Source: Aselliscus stoliczkanus
Taxonomy: Eukaryota; Chordata; Mammalia; Chiroptera; Hipposideridae
Direction of reading: 5' to 3'
Assembly: GCA_033961575.1 (NCBI GenBank)
Contig: CM066735.1
Coordinates: forward strand, 33,561,501-33,625,500
Length of the DNA stretch: 64,000 nt
Below, in pieces: positions 37,354 through 50,465 of this stretch (within the stretch, counting starts at the first letter, position 1; each line of letters opens with the position of its first letter). Both the position numbers and the translations under genes were made by a program. The notes below the pieces were generated by a model that saw only the letters and a program-made list of their open reading frames with translations, made no database searches and was not told the DNA's origin.

Positions 37354-37924
37354 TAAAGAAATAGATACCATTAGAAAATTTAGGTAAAATGTCAAAAGAG
37401 TTGAAAGGAAGAGAATCTTATTTTCATAGTACCTATATCCTCTAGCACCTTCCATTCTAAAAAAGATATAGAACTGTAATTATGTTGAGGCTTAGTCTAC
37501 TATCCCAGCATTAATTTGTGTTCATTAATGTTTAATATATCACTATAGTTATCCTTAAGACAAGTATACCTAGATTGATTTATAATAATCTCCATTTCCT
37601 ATTTGATCTGTAATGTTAATTATAAAAAAGGTTATTCTTATTATTTAAATACAGAAATGTCAAGTATAACATACATAAAAATAAAACATGGTGCAGAAAT
37701 ATATTAATGGATTAATAAATAATTTTACACCAAAGGCATGAAAGAAATTTTATAAGGCATTTTATAATTTCCACAACTACCATTTTTTTTTTAAATTGGA
37801 AATTTGCTTCAACATTGGAAATAATTGGGTCAACAAAGAAAATGAAGTTCAGATTTTTTAAAGGTCTGTTTCTATTATTTTGTTTTTGTTTCCTATTTTC
37901 TTTTTTTTTAACTAAAAAAAAAAA
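37352..37924. other. No gene recognised
   Basis: AT-rich with A/T homopolymers. Nothing named. Confidence 0.4.
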
Positions 37925-38240
37925 TCTAGCTTTTTAAAGATATACTTGACATATAACATTGTGTAAGTTTCAAGCTTACAATGTATTTTGATACACTTAT
38001 ATATTACAAAATGATTACCACCTTAGTAATAGCTAACACCTGTATCACATAATTAGTATTTCTTTTTTGTGATAAAACATTCAACTTTCAAGTATACAGT
38101 ACAGTATTGTTAACTATAATCATATAGTTATATGATTAACTATATCAATGCTATAATCACTATGCTGTATATTAGATCCCCAAGTCTAAAATCAGTAATG
38201 ATATACAACCACTACTGTCCCAAAGAGCCTTTAATCTAGT
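37925..38240 (-). mobile_element. L1 3' UTR fragment
   Basis: Reverse-strand L1 3' signature: 'agatatacttgacatataacattgtgtaag', 'aatgattaccacc', 'gctgtatattagatcccc'. Homologous in layout to 16745-17100. Confidence 0.75.
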
Positions 38241-38292
38241 CTTTCCCAAACTGTATTTCATAGAATATGCCTCCATAAATTTCCGTACTCAA

Positions 38293-38441
38293 GGGCCGGC
38301 CGAGTGGCTCAGTTGGTTAAGAGCTCACTCAAGAGTGCGAGCTGAGCTCTGAGCAACAGCTGTTCGAGGCCAGCCCGAGCTGAGTTGCCGTTGAGCCGCC
38401 AACAGGTGGCAGGATGGCTCAGCTAAAAAAAAAAATAAAAA
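38293..38441 (+). mobile_element. SINE of a different (CTCAG-head) subfamily, copy 10
   Basis: Head GGGCCGGCCGAGTGGCTCAG (TGGCTCAG rather than TGGCGCAG), then 'gagctgagttgccgttgagcc' and 'ggtggcaggatggctcagct' before an A-rich tail. It resembles the first half of the dimeric SINE at 55698-56117, cut at the start of the second tRNA unit. The duplication aaatttccgtactcaa flanks it at 38277-38292 and 38442-38457. Confidence 0.9.
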
Positions 38442-38459
38442 AAATTTCCGTACTCAAAA

Positions 38460-40832
38460 CAAGTAAGGGAAATTTTGAGTATAACATTGAGATCAACAAA
38501 TCGTATAGACTGGAAGAAATGGATAGATTTCTAGAAACATACAACCTACTTAGGCTGAATCATGAGAAAGTAGAAAATTTGAACAGATCAATAATGAGTA
38601 AGGAGATTGAATCAGTCATCAAAAACTCCCAACAAAGAAAAGCCCAGGACCAGATTGCTTCAAAGGGTGAAATCTATCTTATACTTAAAGAAGAATTAAT
38701 GCCAATCCTTCTCAAATGCTTTCCAAAATAATTGAAGAAGAGGGAACACTTCCAAATGCATTTTATGAGGCCTGATATCAGGGTGATACCTGAAAATAGG
38801 CCAATATCTGTGATGAATACAGAAGGAAAAAATCCTCAATAAAACACTAACAAACTGAATTCAATAGCATATTAAAAGGATCTTATACCATGACCAAGTG
38901 GGGTTTATCTTTGGGATGAAATTTTGGTACAACATATGTAAATTAATTAATGTGATACACCTCATTAACATAATAAAGACTGAAAATCATATTAGCATGT
39001 CCATAGAGGTAGAAGAAAAACATTTGATGAAACTCAGTATACTTTCATTATAAAAATGCTCTACAAACTAAGTGTAGAAGTAATTAGCCTCAACACAATA
39101 AAGGCCATATGTTTAAAGCCCACAGCTAGTACTATAGTTAATAGTAAAAAACTAAAAGCTTTTCCTCTAAGATCAGGAAGAAGACAAGGATGCCCATTCT
39201 TCCCACTTTTATTCAACATAGTACTAAGAGTCATTGTCAGAGCAAGTAAGCAAAAAAAAGAAATAAAGGCATCCAAAACAGAAAAGAAGAGGTAAAATCA
39301 TCCCTGTTTGCAGATGACATGATCTTATATGTAGAAAATTCTAAAGACTCCACACACACATACACACACTCACAAACTGTTAAAAATAATAAATGAATTC
39401 AATGAAGTTGCAAGGTACAAAATAAACATACAAAAAATCAGTTGAATTTCTGTGCCTTAACAATGAACTATATGAAAAGAAAATTTAAAAATCTAATTTA
39501 CAACAGCATCAAAAAGAATAAAATACTTAGGAATAAAATTAACCAGGAAAGTGAAAGATTTGTACACTGATAATTATAAAACAATGAGGGAAGAAATCAC
39601 AGAAGATGCAAATAAATGGAAAGGCATTTTATTCATGGACTAGAAGACTTAAAATTGTTAAAATGTCCATTCTACACACAGTGACCTATAGTTTCAGTGC
39701 AATTCTTATCAAAATCACAATGGCATTATTTATAGAAACATTATTTATAAAATTCATATGGAACCACAAAAGACTTCAAATAGTCAAAGCAGTCTTGAGC
39801 AGGAAAAGTAAAGCTGGAAGCATCATGATTCTGATTTCAAAATACATTTCATTGCTACAAGAATCAAAATAGTATGGTACTGACATAAAAATAGACATAC
39901 AGCCCAATGTAACAGGATAGGGAGCCTAAAGATGAACCCATACATGCATGGTCAACTGATCTTGAACAGGGTTGCCAATAATACACAACAGAGAAAGGAC
40001 AGTCTCTTTAACAAATGATGCTGGGAAAAATGAATATCTACATGCACAAAGGTCAAATTGGACTCCTTATACATCATATACAAAAATAAAATAAGAATGG
40101 ATTAAAGATTTAAACGTAAGGCCTGGAACTGTAAAACTCTTAGAAGAAAACATAGGGAAAAACTTTATAACATTGGTCTTGGAAATGATATCTTGAATAT
40201 GACATCAATAGCACAAGCAACAATGGTAAAAATACAAAAGACAAGTGGGATTGCATCAAACTAAAAAACTTCTGCATAGCAAAGGAAACAATCACAGAGT
40301 ACAGAGGTAACCTACAAAATAATAGAAAATATTTGCAAGCCATCTGATAAGGGATGTATATCCATAATACATAAGGAACTCCTACAACTCGATAACAAAA
40401 AATAAACAACCCAATTAAAAAAATGGGCAAAGAACTTGAAAAGACATTTCTACACGGAAGATATGTGAGTAGTCAACAGGTATATGAAAAAAAAAAAAGT
40501 CTCAACAGAAAATCAACAGGGGGAAAGTAAGTCAGAAATCAGTGATATATCACAGCTGTTAGGATGGCTATTATCAAAGAATCAAGAGATAGCAAGTGTT
40601 GCCAAGGATGTGGAGAGAGTTGGACCTTTGTACACAGTTGGTGGGAATGTAAAATGATGCAGCTACTATGGAAACCAGTATGGAGGTTCTCCCCAAAATT
40701 AAAAAGTGAGTTAATATAAGATCCAGGAATCCCACAGCAGTGTATATCCAAAATAATTGAAATCAGGATCTCAAAGAGATATATGAACTTCCATATTCAT
40801 TGCAGCATTAATCATAATAGTGAAGCTATGGA
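38460..40832 (+). mobile_element. L1 ORF2 relic
   Basis: About 2.4 kb of L1 ORF2-derived sequence in sense orientation, out of frame in many places. The segment 38414-38731 contains a frame with a QQRKAQDQIAS-like part of the linker before the reverse transcriptase. The frame at 39056-39295 contains RSGRRQGCPFFPLLFNIVL, the conserved RT motif region (normally GTRQGCPLSPLLFNIVLE). 'cagatgacatgatcttatatgtagaaaa' at 39311 encodes the catalytic F/YADDMI box. It stops at 'gaagctatggaaac', where the hexanucleotide array begins. Inactive. Confidence 0.92.
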
Positions 40833-40834
40833 AA

Positions 40835-40927
40835 CTATATCTATATATCTATATCTATATCGATATCGATATCGATATCGATATCGATATAGATATAGAT
40901 ATAGATATAGATATAGATATAGATATT
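40835..40927. repeat. Palindromic (TATATC)-(GATATC)-(TATAGA) array
   Basis: Hexanucleotide repeats that change from CTATAT to GATATC (40861-40890) and then to ATAGAT, so the left and right blocks are near reverse complements. Confidence 0.95.
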
Positions 40928-42832
40928 AGATACCAGTAGTCTGTGATTTGATTGTGAAAGTAGAAGCTAGTAAACATTATTGCACATTCGTTACCTTTAA
41001 AGTCAAATCATGCATAAATGTCATGTTTCTTTTCTTCTGGGTCCAATGCTCTGTGCCTCTCATAGAGAATCCTCCTAGTATTCACTGCAAATTGGTTTTC
41101 CTTTACTACACCCCATCAGTAATTTTATGCGTATACATATATTTGTACACAAAATATTTTTATAGATAAGAAAACATAATTAAAAAGATTTAGGAGCTCA
41201 TTGTTGACACTATATCAAGTTCAAACAAAAATGATTAACTCATTAGGCTTTGGCTTCTACAATATCATGAGATGGCCTTGTACATTACATTAAATTAACA
41301 ATTAAATTGACTTATGTTATCCGTGTAACCTAAGTTTGGATGTGAGATTGAGACAGGTGAGAATATGAAATTCATTTCTATATTAAGACAAGTAAACTTG
41401 TATGTGCTAGTTCATTAGTATAAAATGTTCTTGTTATATAAAATCACTCTAAACAGAATGTTATCCTACTTAATATATTTACATGTAGAGCTTCTTTTTT
41501 ATGAGAATAATTTGAGCTTCTGAGGTACAAGAGAGATAGTATAGCAAAGCCCTATCCAAAATGTGTCAGCAGAATTCTGTGTAAGTTCTAACCATGACAG
41601 AACACCAGGGCACAAAATAGTAATTTGGCTAATTCTTCAGGGGATTATATGAAAGATCTTTTCTTATGATCATTAGCTAGCTTCTGTCTTTTCATTAATT
41701 AGTAAATACTTTATGCAGATACCCTATAGTCTGAGAATAATAACACATACAAATGACAAAATCTTCCCTATGTGTACCAAAAATTGAATATAATTTCCAC
41801 ATTACAGAAAGTTATTTTTTCTGAATGCAAGCATATTTTATTTTATTCTGGTAAGAGCATTTAATATGAGATTTATTCTTTTAATACAATTGTAAGTGTA
41901 TAATACATTATTGTTGACTACCAGAAAATATAGTCCACCAATGCAAGATTCCTCAACCAAGCTAGACTCAGCCATTCTTTTGTGGACAATTTTCCTTTGT
42001 AAAAGAAACCAAAATCAAAGTTATGTGAAACATGACAGTTTTCTGTGGTAAAGAACTAAAGGAATTCTGTATGTTGCCCAGTATGTTAAAACAAACAAAC
42101 AAACAAACCCAAAAAACAGTATTTTTTGAGATAATTTTACCATTCCATAGGATTACTAACCAACTCTTGATTTTTGTGGGAGCAAGTTTTTAGTTTGTAA
42201 ATTAACCTTGTCTATTATTTCTCTGTCCTTATTTTGTCTGCCTCTTGGCTATTTTTACAGCTCATTAGTACTTCCATCAGAGGATGAGAAATGGAAATAA
42301 AAGATGAAGCTCAAACTCACTCAGTACCTACGCAACATAAAACGGACCTTCAGGGATGAAAGAAAACCCATTGGGTTGGCTATAGGGAACTTAATGACTG
42401 AATTATACTCACTGTTTGATTTCAGACTGTTATCCACACAGTGCTGGTTAGCTGCTTAAACTCAATTTTCTTCTTGCAATGGTTGATTGGTACTCATTAC
42501 TATAGTGATATCCATCAACCACTCAGGCCTTCAAGCATGCTCAGTGATTGTCTTGATATTTGACTGGTGGGCAGGTGTCTCCATATAGCTTTCAGCCTCA
42601 TCTTGGTCTGTATGCTGATTCACTTAGTATTCTCATCCCACCTCTATCTGTTAGGGCTTGGCATCTCACAGCAACTTCAAATTTACTACCAATCTGTCAG
42701 ATACACTGATATCATAGGAGCCAATATAGCTAGTGACTTCAAGGACATAGGAAGATCTGACTTTATTCACTCTTCCGGATGGTATGAGAGAAAGATTCTC
42801 TCATACCATATATATATATATATTTTTTTTTT
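40928..42832. other. No gene recognised
   Basis: AT-rich sequence with an (AAAC)n at 42091-42107 and a perfect 12-bp hairpin at 42780-42808. The 141-codon frame from 42567 runs into the SINE and is not a gene. Confidence 0.4.
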
Positions 42833-43262
42833 TTTCCTAACATTTTATTGGGGAATTAGGGGAGGGGAACAGTGTTGGGGAATAGGGGAAGGGGAACAGA
42901 CAAGTTGCTGTCTTTTTGTTCTTCAGTCTAGTTGCAGAGGACGTCGCTTCACTGGCCCATGTTGGTATCATCATTGCGCTCTTGCCAGATGAGGCAGATC
43001 GGTCGCCGGCCTCTGGATGGTCGCTCACCGCGGCTATTGGCAGATCATGCTGGCTGCGGGCCACTCACGCTGGCTGCTGACCCCTCACTGTAGCCTACGG
43101 CAGCCCACTGCTGCAGGGTCTGCAGCCTACACTGTCTCCGGGGCTCACAGCCCTGTTGTTAGCTGTAGAGGGCAGTGTCACTGGCCCTCATATGTGGGAT
43201 TTGAACCGGGGCCGCTGGAATCCCAAAACCAGCTCTTAACCGGTGCGCCACTCGGCTGGCCC
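42833..43262 (-). mobile_element. Long tRNA-derived SINE, copy 11
   Basis: Tail side 'aacattttattggggaattagg' and head side 'cactcggctggccc' are both present. The C-rich tail block is duplicated ('gggaacagtgttggggaataggggaaggggaacagac' layout). The body is about 40 bp shorter near 43150. Flanks are TA-rich, so no clean target duplication is seen. Confidence 0.88.
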
Positions 43263-43315
43263 TCATTTATATTCTTGAATGACTTGTTCTGTATAAGGTT
43301 TGGCCACCAATAGTT

Positions 43316-43522
43316 TTTCTTTTTTTTTTTTTTCTGAGCATTTATTTTTCTATAAACGTCATTGTCCTTGCCAAAAACATAACCTTGATGGAAAACGGAT
43401 TTGTTTTTCAAAACATCAAAATTCAGTTTATTACAACCAGTGACACCATCTGTAGTTATCTTAGTGCTATATTTTGTTAACACAGATTTGGTTGTGAAAC
43501 TATGAATGTCTGTGGATTTCAA
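43316..43522 (-). pseudogene. Possible processed-pseudogene 3' fragment of unknown origin
   Basis: The minus strand has an open frame of about 70 codons (with DGVTGCNKLNFDVLKNKSVF) ending in an A-run (T15-19 on the plus strand at 43319-43335). A polyadenylated reading frame beside a SINE would fit a truncated retrocopy, but I cannot name a parent gene and see no clear duplication. Could be chance. Confidence 0.2.
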
Positions 43523-45559
43523 GTAAGTCTGTTTTAACTTCTGATTAGCATGAGAATGACAAGTGGAATGTAGATAGTTGAATTGTATATAAATACTCTC
43601 GTAAGTTATTGTTCAGAAGCAGCATTCAACTCTTGGCCAGAGTGTTTTTCTATTTTAAACAATATGAACTTTGATAAAGCTTCTAGAGCACCTATATGTT
43701 GAATGTTTCTTTTAAATTCAGTGTCTCTGAGTGAGTCTTTTTTCCCCATAGAAATAGGATAGAAAAAAGCCATGTGAAATTCCTAGTTAGATGCCATTGG
43801 CATTTCAATTTCCTACTGTTAGCTTAATATTGCTTATTACAGTTTTCAAACCCTATTCAGGTTCCAAAAAATGAGTTCATTTGAAACCTGCAATATTAAA
43901 TATTGAAATGCCTCCTCCCCCATTGTGAAATTGCTATAATTGCCCTCTAAATGTTGAAATGACCCAGGTAAGGAAAAGTTGGAGTAACTGCAGCAGAGGT
44001 CTTTTCTGGCCAGGCTCCTTTTCACAATATTTAGCCTGAATACATTTATGACAGGGCATGCTGATGAGGCAAAGAGAAATGGGATTAGGAGGAAAAGGGA
44101 GGGACAGAAAATTAATGAGGAATTTGTATGAAGAGCAAAGAACAATAGAACTGTGGTTCCCTAAATTTAGGGCTCTTTGAACATACTCAACGTTCTGCAT
44201 TCTGCGGTGTTAGAGAGGCAAGCCAGTTGCTGAAAGTTTGACCTTTCAATATCTCTTTATTATTATTATTTTTAAAGGGATTAGGCTGAAAAGGAAATGT
44301 GTGAGGGAAGTTGGCAAAGTATAAAATTCATTTCTCATGCATTACTGGTTCTCAAGAAACTGGCTCATAGATTTGAAAGGGCAAGTTATTGTATGTAGAA
44401 GGAAGAATGACCTAGCCTTCTGGACATTTCGATGGCAGACAATCCCATTGTGAAAACATATGACAGTAGTGAAATTAATTAGTTCTCTCCTCCAACTGTG
44501 TGAGGCTACAGCAAGAGTTAGAACTGAGAGATGCACCCCAGCAGGGGACGTGGACTTCAGAGGGGAACAAGGAGGGACAGTACTTTTCTCTCACCGAATT
44601 GTCGTGGTCATGTCACAAAGAAAATGGATGAAAACAACAACAATGAAAAAGGCACTCCCCGCCCCCCATCTTGAGCATTTAATTTAGATCTTAGGTTGCT
44701 TTTGAAAATGAAATATAGGATAATTAGCTTTCTTATCAGACAACAGCCAGACTGCAATGATTATTTAGAAGAGTTAGAAAGGGATTCTGTTCTACAGTTA
44801 ACATGACCTTTATCATTTATTAGGTTGTTTATCTGTCTGCCCTAAAAAGTTCTTTCAGAGATATTTTTTTAAATTACATGGGTAAATATCTTTGTAATGT
44901 TTATTAATTGATTTTTAGAGTCATATTCAGAGTTCCACACCTTGCGTTTACAAAGGTCAGGAATGTTTTGCACATAAATGGCATGGGAGGGGGCCAGTAT
45001 TCTATAAATAATATAAATATAAATAATATTTCTGATTTTAAAAGGTCATATGAGATGAGAAGGAAGAAAAAAGTCATATTTGTACTGTATGTGCTTCAGA
45101 CATATTATGTGTGTTTGTAAATGAGTCCTTCGCTAACGTATCATATAATATACTCTTTTTAACACTGACATTTCCCCCTCTATGATCTGGATTTTATTAC
45201 TGTAACGAGATTAGAAGGAAAGAGTATATTTCATGTAGCTCAGGATTTGGTGTACATCTGATTAGGAAAAGCACTGGGACCATGAGACTTTTAGAGGTGG
45301 GAGGAATATTAAGAGTTAGCATAAATACTTGCTTTTTCCAAAGGACACGTAAAAACCAGGCATGTTACCTAACTTATCTAATAAGAGAACTAGTTATGTC
45401 AGTGTGGAACTAGAACCTAGGTACCTTGATTCCCAGTTTTGTACTCTGTGTTGATCCAATCTCAAGTGAGCTACCAGAAACACTTCTTTTAGAAGGAGAG
45501 TCTTCACAAAGCTAATTCTTAAAAATAAAGCCCTAATTAGAATTAATTTTATTTTATTC
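43523..45559. other. No gene recognised
   Basis: Unique-looking AT-rich DNA, with possible MIR remnants near 45355-45450. No coding frame recognised. Confidence 0.4.
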
Positions 45560-46535
45560 ATATTTTATTTTAAATAAATCTCTATTTAGGCAAGATATAA
45601 ATATAGAAAGGTGTTAAATAATGCATGTGTATTTTGATGAATTATCTCAAAGTAAACACCTTTGTGGAACCAATACCCAACTAAAAAAATAAAATATTGC
45701 CTACACCCTAGAAGCTTGCCCTTGGGTCCTTTCTCAGTGACTACTTCTACCTCCTCCCCAGAGACAATAACAATGCTGATTTCTGTCACCATACATTGCT
45801 TTTGGCCTGGCTTATTTTCTTTCATTTGTAAAGTTTATCAATGTTGTATCACATAATTTGTTCCTTCCCATTGATGTATGCTTGTATGGTCTTCTTTTGT
45901 ATGAATATGTCACTATTTATTTATCTGCCTCCAATATTAATGAAAAATCAGGTTGTTTTTCCAGTTTTGGACAACTACAAATAATACTCTATGAACATTC
46001 TTGTTCATGTCTTTGAATGCACATGTATACCATACATTTTTGGTGCATTCCTAGGAGTGAAATAAAGCCATGAAATATACATATGTGTAGTAGACACTGT
46101 CAGCTTTCAAAGTGGTTGTGCCAGTTTATACTTCCAACAGCAGTGTGTAACTTGCTCCACATTCATACCAAAGCTTGGTGTTACCAGGATTTTTAATGTT
46201 ATCTATTCTGGACAATGTGTTGTGGGGGTCTAGTTATGATTTTGATTTGCATTTTCCTGACTTGTAATTATTTTAGACACTTTTTTATCTTGTATTTTTC
46301 CCTTTCGGAAGTGCCTATTCAAGTCTTTTACACATTTTTCCCTTGGTTTACCTACCTTTTCCTTTATTGGTGGGTAAAAGTTCTTCAGGCATTCTGGATG
46401 AGTTATTTGTCAGTTAAATACATTACAAATATGTATCCTATTCTGTGGCTTGACTTTTTACTCTCTTAATACTGTGTTTTGATGAAAAGATGTTCCTAAT
46501 TTTAATGTAGTCCAAAGTATCATTTTTTTCCTTGT

Positions 46536-46578
<43 letters not shown>

Positions 46579-47060
46579 TGCTCTGTTTAAAAATATTTGT
46601 TTGCCCTTAAGGTTTTGAAGATGTTCTTCCATCTTGTCTTTCAGAGGACTTATTGTTATACCCTTGGTATTACATGTTAAGCTACCTGGAATTGCTTTTT
46701 TGTTTATGAAATAAGGTAGAAAATTGACATTCATTATATTTTTCTCATAAAGATTCCCAGTTTGATCAGCACAATTTCTTGAACAGATTGGCTTTTCCCC
46801 ACCACTTTATAATCTACTTTTTTCATAAATCATGTGTCCATATCTGGGTGTGTTTCAAGACTGTCTATTTTGTTCCATTGGTCTGTTTGCCCTTGTGCCA
46901 GTACTACACTGATTTAATTTTCCTCTGTTCTAGTTTTTTGAAATTCCTATCTGTTGTGTGTTGGTTTTCTCATTCCATGTTCTATCTCTATTTCTACATG
47001 AAGCATTCTGGATAATTTTCTGAAATTTGTTTTGCATTTTATTAGTTCCAGCTTCTGAAA
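45560..47060 (-). mobile_element. L1 3' UTR and ORF2 end relic
   Basis: Reverse L1: 'caagatataaatatagaaaggtg' start region, 'gatgtatgcttgtatggtcttc', 'ccaacagcagtgtgtaac', 'gattttgatttgcattttcctga', and further 'ttgttccattggtctgtttgcccttgtgccagtac'. Numerous stops. It contains a GT repeat. Confidence 0.85.
46537..46577. repeat. (GT)n microsatellite
   Basis: About 20 GT units inside the L1 relic. Confidence 0.97.
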
Positions 47061-47159
47061 TGTTTAATTTGCTGCTAAATCATTTCATCAAATATTAAAT
47101 TTCTGTTTTGAATTTCCATCTATGTCTTATTCTATTCTTAAGACTGTATTTACTTTCTT

Positions 47160-47608
47160 TTTATTTTTTAAAGATTTTATTGGGGAATTTGGGGAGGGGA
47201 ACAGCATTGGGGAATTGGGAAAGGGGAATAGGCAAGTTGCTGTCCTTTTGTTCTTCAGTCTAGTTGCGGAGGATGTTGCTTCACTGGCCCTGTTGGTATT
47301 ATCATTGCATTCTTCCTGGGTGAGGCAGATCGGTCGCCGGCCCCTGGACAGCCGTTCATGGCGGCTCTTGGCAGCCCATGCTGGCTGCCGGCTACTCACT
47401 GTAGCCTATGGTAGTCCACTGCAGCAGAGGCTGCAGCCCACACCATCACCGGCAACTCACAGCAACCCACCTCCAGGTGGAGCTGTTGTTCACCATTTTA
47501 GCTGTAGAGGGCAGTGTCACTGGCCCTCATATGGATCCGAAATGTAGCCCTGCTGCTCAGAGCTGGCATCCCAAGCCAGCTTCTAACCAATGTGCCACTT
47601 GGCCGGCC
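47160..47608 (-). mobile_element. Long tRNA-derived T+ SINE, copy 12
   Basis: Full-length with the AATAAAATCTTT tail (plus 'aaagattttattggggaatt') and head end 'cttggccggcc'. The 16-bp duplication ctgtatttactttctt at 47144-47159 and 47609-47624 is perfect. A short insert 'gaaatgtagccctgctgctcagag' disrupts the tRNA anticodon region. Confidence 0.94.
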
Positions 47609-47624
47609 CTGTATTTACTTTCTT

Positions 47625-48084
47625 ATATCTTTAAATATGTTTCTAGTCTTTCAGACTTTGTTCCATGTTTTTTATAACATTAGTGTTTAAATGATGACTC
47701 ACACTTGTAATCTTTTGTTTTGTCAGTGTTGATCTATAGCAAGGATTTTTTATTTTCTGTGGTAATTTCTCATGACAAAAGGAAATTCCTCCAGAGAGAT
47801 TTAGAGTTTGCTTCCAATATATCAATGATCTGGAGCAAATTTTTATGTTAAATCTAAGCTTTTTGGGTGACATGCTAATGCAAATCCAAAATTTGTATTA
47901 GGTCAGGCCCAAGACTTCTCAGTGGTTTATTTTTTACCCAGAATCCTCACCATCATAGACCTTATCATTCCTCAAAGCATATGGAATGAGAGTCAAGTGT
48001 GTTCCTGACAATAACATATGTGAAGTATTCCAAAGGGAAAAAGTATAGCACAAAAACAAATTGTTATTGTGAAGCAAAGTTTTG
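47625..48084. other. No gene recognised
   Basis: AT-rich, probably old L1-related but not assignable by eye. Confidence 0.35.
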
Positions 48085-48897
48085 GAGAAAAGGGAACCCT
48101 TGTGCAGTGTTGGTAGGAATGTCAACTGCTACAGTCACTATGGAAAACAGTGTGGAGATTCCTCAAAAAATGAAAAACAGAATTATCATATGATCCAGTA
48201 ATTACTCGTCTGGGTATTTATCTGAAGAGAATGAACACCTTTTTGAAAAGAAATATGCACCCCCATGTTCATTTTGGCATTATTTACAATAGCCAAGATA
48301 TGGAAACAACTTAAGTGTCCATTCATGGATGAAAAGATAGAGAAGATATGGTACATATATGTATATATACAATGGAATATTATTCAGCCAGGAAACAGAT
48401 GGAAATCTTGCAATATGCAACAGCATAGATGGAACCTGAGAACATTATCTAAGTGAAATAAGTCAGACAGAGAAAGACAAATATCATGTGCTCTCTCTTA
48501 TATGTGGAACCTAAACAAATAAACAAACAAACAGAAAACCAAGCTCATAGATAAAGAATAGATTGCTGGTTGCGAAGGCGAGGGGTAGGGATTAGGCAGT
48601 ATAGGGTGATGGGGGTTAAAAAGTACAAACCTCCAGTTACAAATTAAATAAGTCATAGGGTATTATATACAGCATGGTGACTATAATTAATACTGTATGG
48701 CATATTTGAAAGTTGCTCTGAGAGTAGATCTTAAAAGTTCTCATCACAAGAAAAAAAATTTTTGTAACTACATATGGTGACATGTTAGCTAGTCTTATTA
48801 TGGTGATCATTTTGCAGTATATACAAATACATAATCATTATGTTGTATACCTGAAACTAATATAATGTTATATGTCAGTTATACCTTAATTAAAAAG
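48085..48897 (+). mobile_element. L1 3' end relic
   Basis: Sense L1: 'aatgtcaactgctacagtcactatgga', 'atatgatccagtaattac', 'caatagccaagatatggaaacaac', 'atattattcagccaggaaa', and the 3' UTR with 'tatacctgaaactaatataatgttatatgtc' before the A-rich end. 5' truncated and inactive. Confidence 0.92.
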
Positions 48898-50452
48898 TCA
48901 TTGCTTATTATTTTATATGAAATTGCATATATATGTTCAAGGCAAATAAACCTTACAATACTTAATGACACTTATTATAACATTTGTAATAATGAATTGA
49001 AAATCTAATTCAAAAACTGCAATTGGAATTCTTTGCCTTCTGTGGTAGTCTGCTCATAGAATATTGGCACTGAACGCAGCCATATTTTGCTTTATCCCCC
49101 ATTTATATTTTGCATTACACTTTGCCTTATCTCTCCCTGCCCTCTGTTGCTTAACAGCAGGTTGGAAACTCCGCTATGCCTGCCATGTCTGACGTACAGG
49201 AAAATGCACAGACTTAAGTCAGTGCCTCAGTGACTGTGTATTGAGGCGACCAGATGAAACAAAAAGTTTACATCTAGCTGCCCCTGTCACTAGCCGCTCC
49301 AGGAACTAAGTCTCATTATGTAAACTACTTGAGGCACATATACAGCACTTTGTGAATCATGCACTCTTTTTCAGATCAATGGTCAAAAAGATTCTAGGCT
49401 TAGCAGAGAAGCAGATAATGAGAGAAAAAAATCAAGAAGAGCCGAGTTGGAGTTAATTCATCTTTGTTAAGAATCTTCATTGCAAAAATATTGGCAGCAC
49501 CAGCCATGAGATTCTAGCTGAGGATGAAAGGAAGAAACTTCTATTTCTATTCTCCTGGGGAAATAAAGACTGAAAATGAATGGGACCACGGGGAATAAAA
49601 AGCAAGCAGAGCATTTTCATCTGAGTGATCAGATTTCTTCATAAAGCTGCATATCTACGATTTTCAACTTGCTCCTGGACAGAACTAGAGACATGGAGAG
49701 ATGCAAATTGTAGGTGCAGTAAGAATGAAAGCAAATCCAACAGAAAGTTTTTATTTTCTTTCATGTAAGTGAAATATCTCGATTTCTTAGTTCCTAATTT
49801 TGTTTTTATTTCTGTTGTAGTTCATATAATTCTTGCAACGACTGCAGTGACCAAAACGTTAAGCCTCCATCCATGCTGTGGTGTCAATTGAGAATCTTTG
49901 TCTTTTGTAACATCTGACTTTAAATGTTCCCCCTGTTACAAATTGTCCTAAAGTGGAAATCTACCTGATGAGAGTTGAGAGTACTTTTGAACAAAAAAAA
50001 TAATTACATTGAATTTATTAAAATCTCAGAATTTTAATATTATTCACATTTAAAATTTTGATCTTATTTTGTATGCATCTTTTTAAAAGTATCTATTAGC
50101 TTTCTCCTAGATGTAAGTGAGTTTTATATAGGATGAGTTATGACTAATATTGGCTCATATGTTAGGTAAGGAGGACATGCAGAGTTGGCTGCTCTTGTAG
50201 GTGCTGGTAGGTATGGTGGTAAAACTTGCCAAGGCAACAGCAAGAAAATCCACATTCTAAACCATCTCTCATTTGCCTATCCCAAAATACTATCTCCAGA
50301 TAAACTGGAAGACATTCTTGTCATTGCCACACTTCCATTCGCAAGAGGAAGATTTTTAATCTTGCTTCAGATCGAGTTTGGCTATTTAATGCACCAAATG
50401 AATTAAATCAAAGAGTATGGGAACCACTCAGAAACTCCAAACTCCAAACGTT
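48898..50452. other. No gene recognised
   Basis: Unassigned AT-rich DNA. Nothing identifiable, including the 73-codon frame at 50185. Confidence 0.4.
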
Positions 50453-50465
50453 TCTAGTCATTCTT

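Noticed and set aside
38414..38731. 105-codon ORF as a host gene
   Set aside because: It starts in a SINE A-tail and continues into L1 ORF2 sequence.
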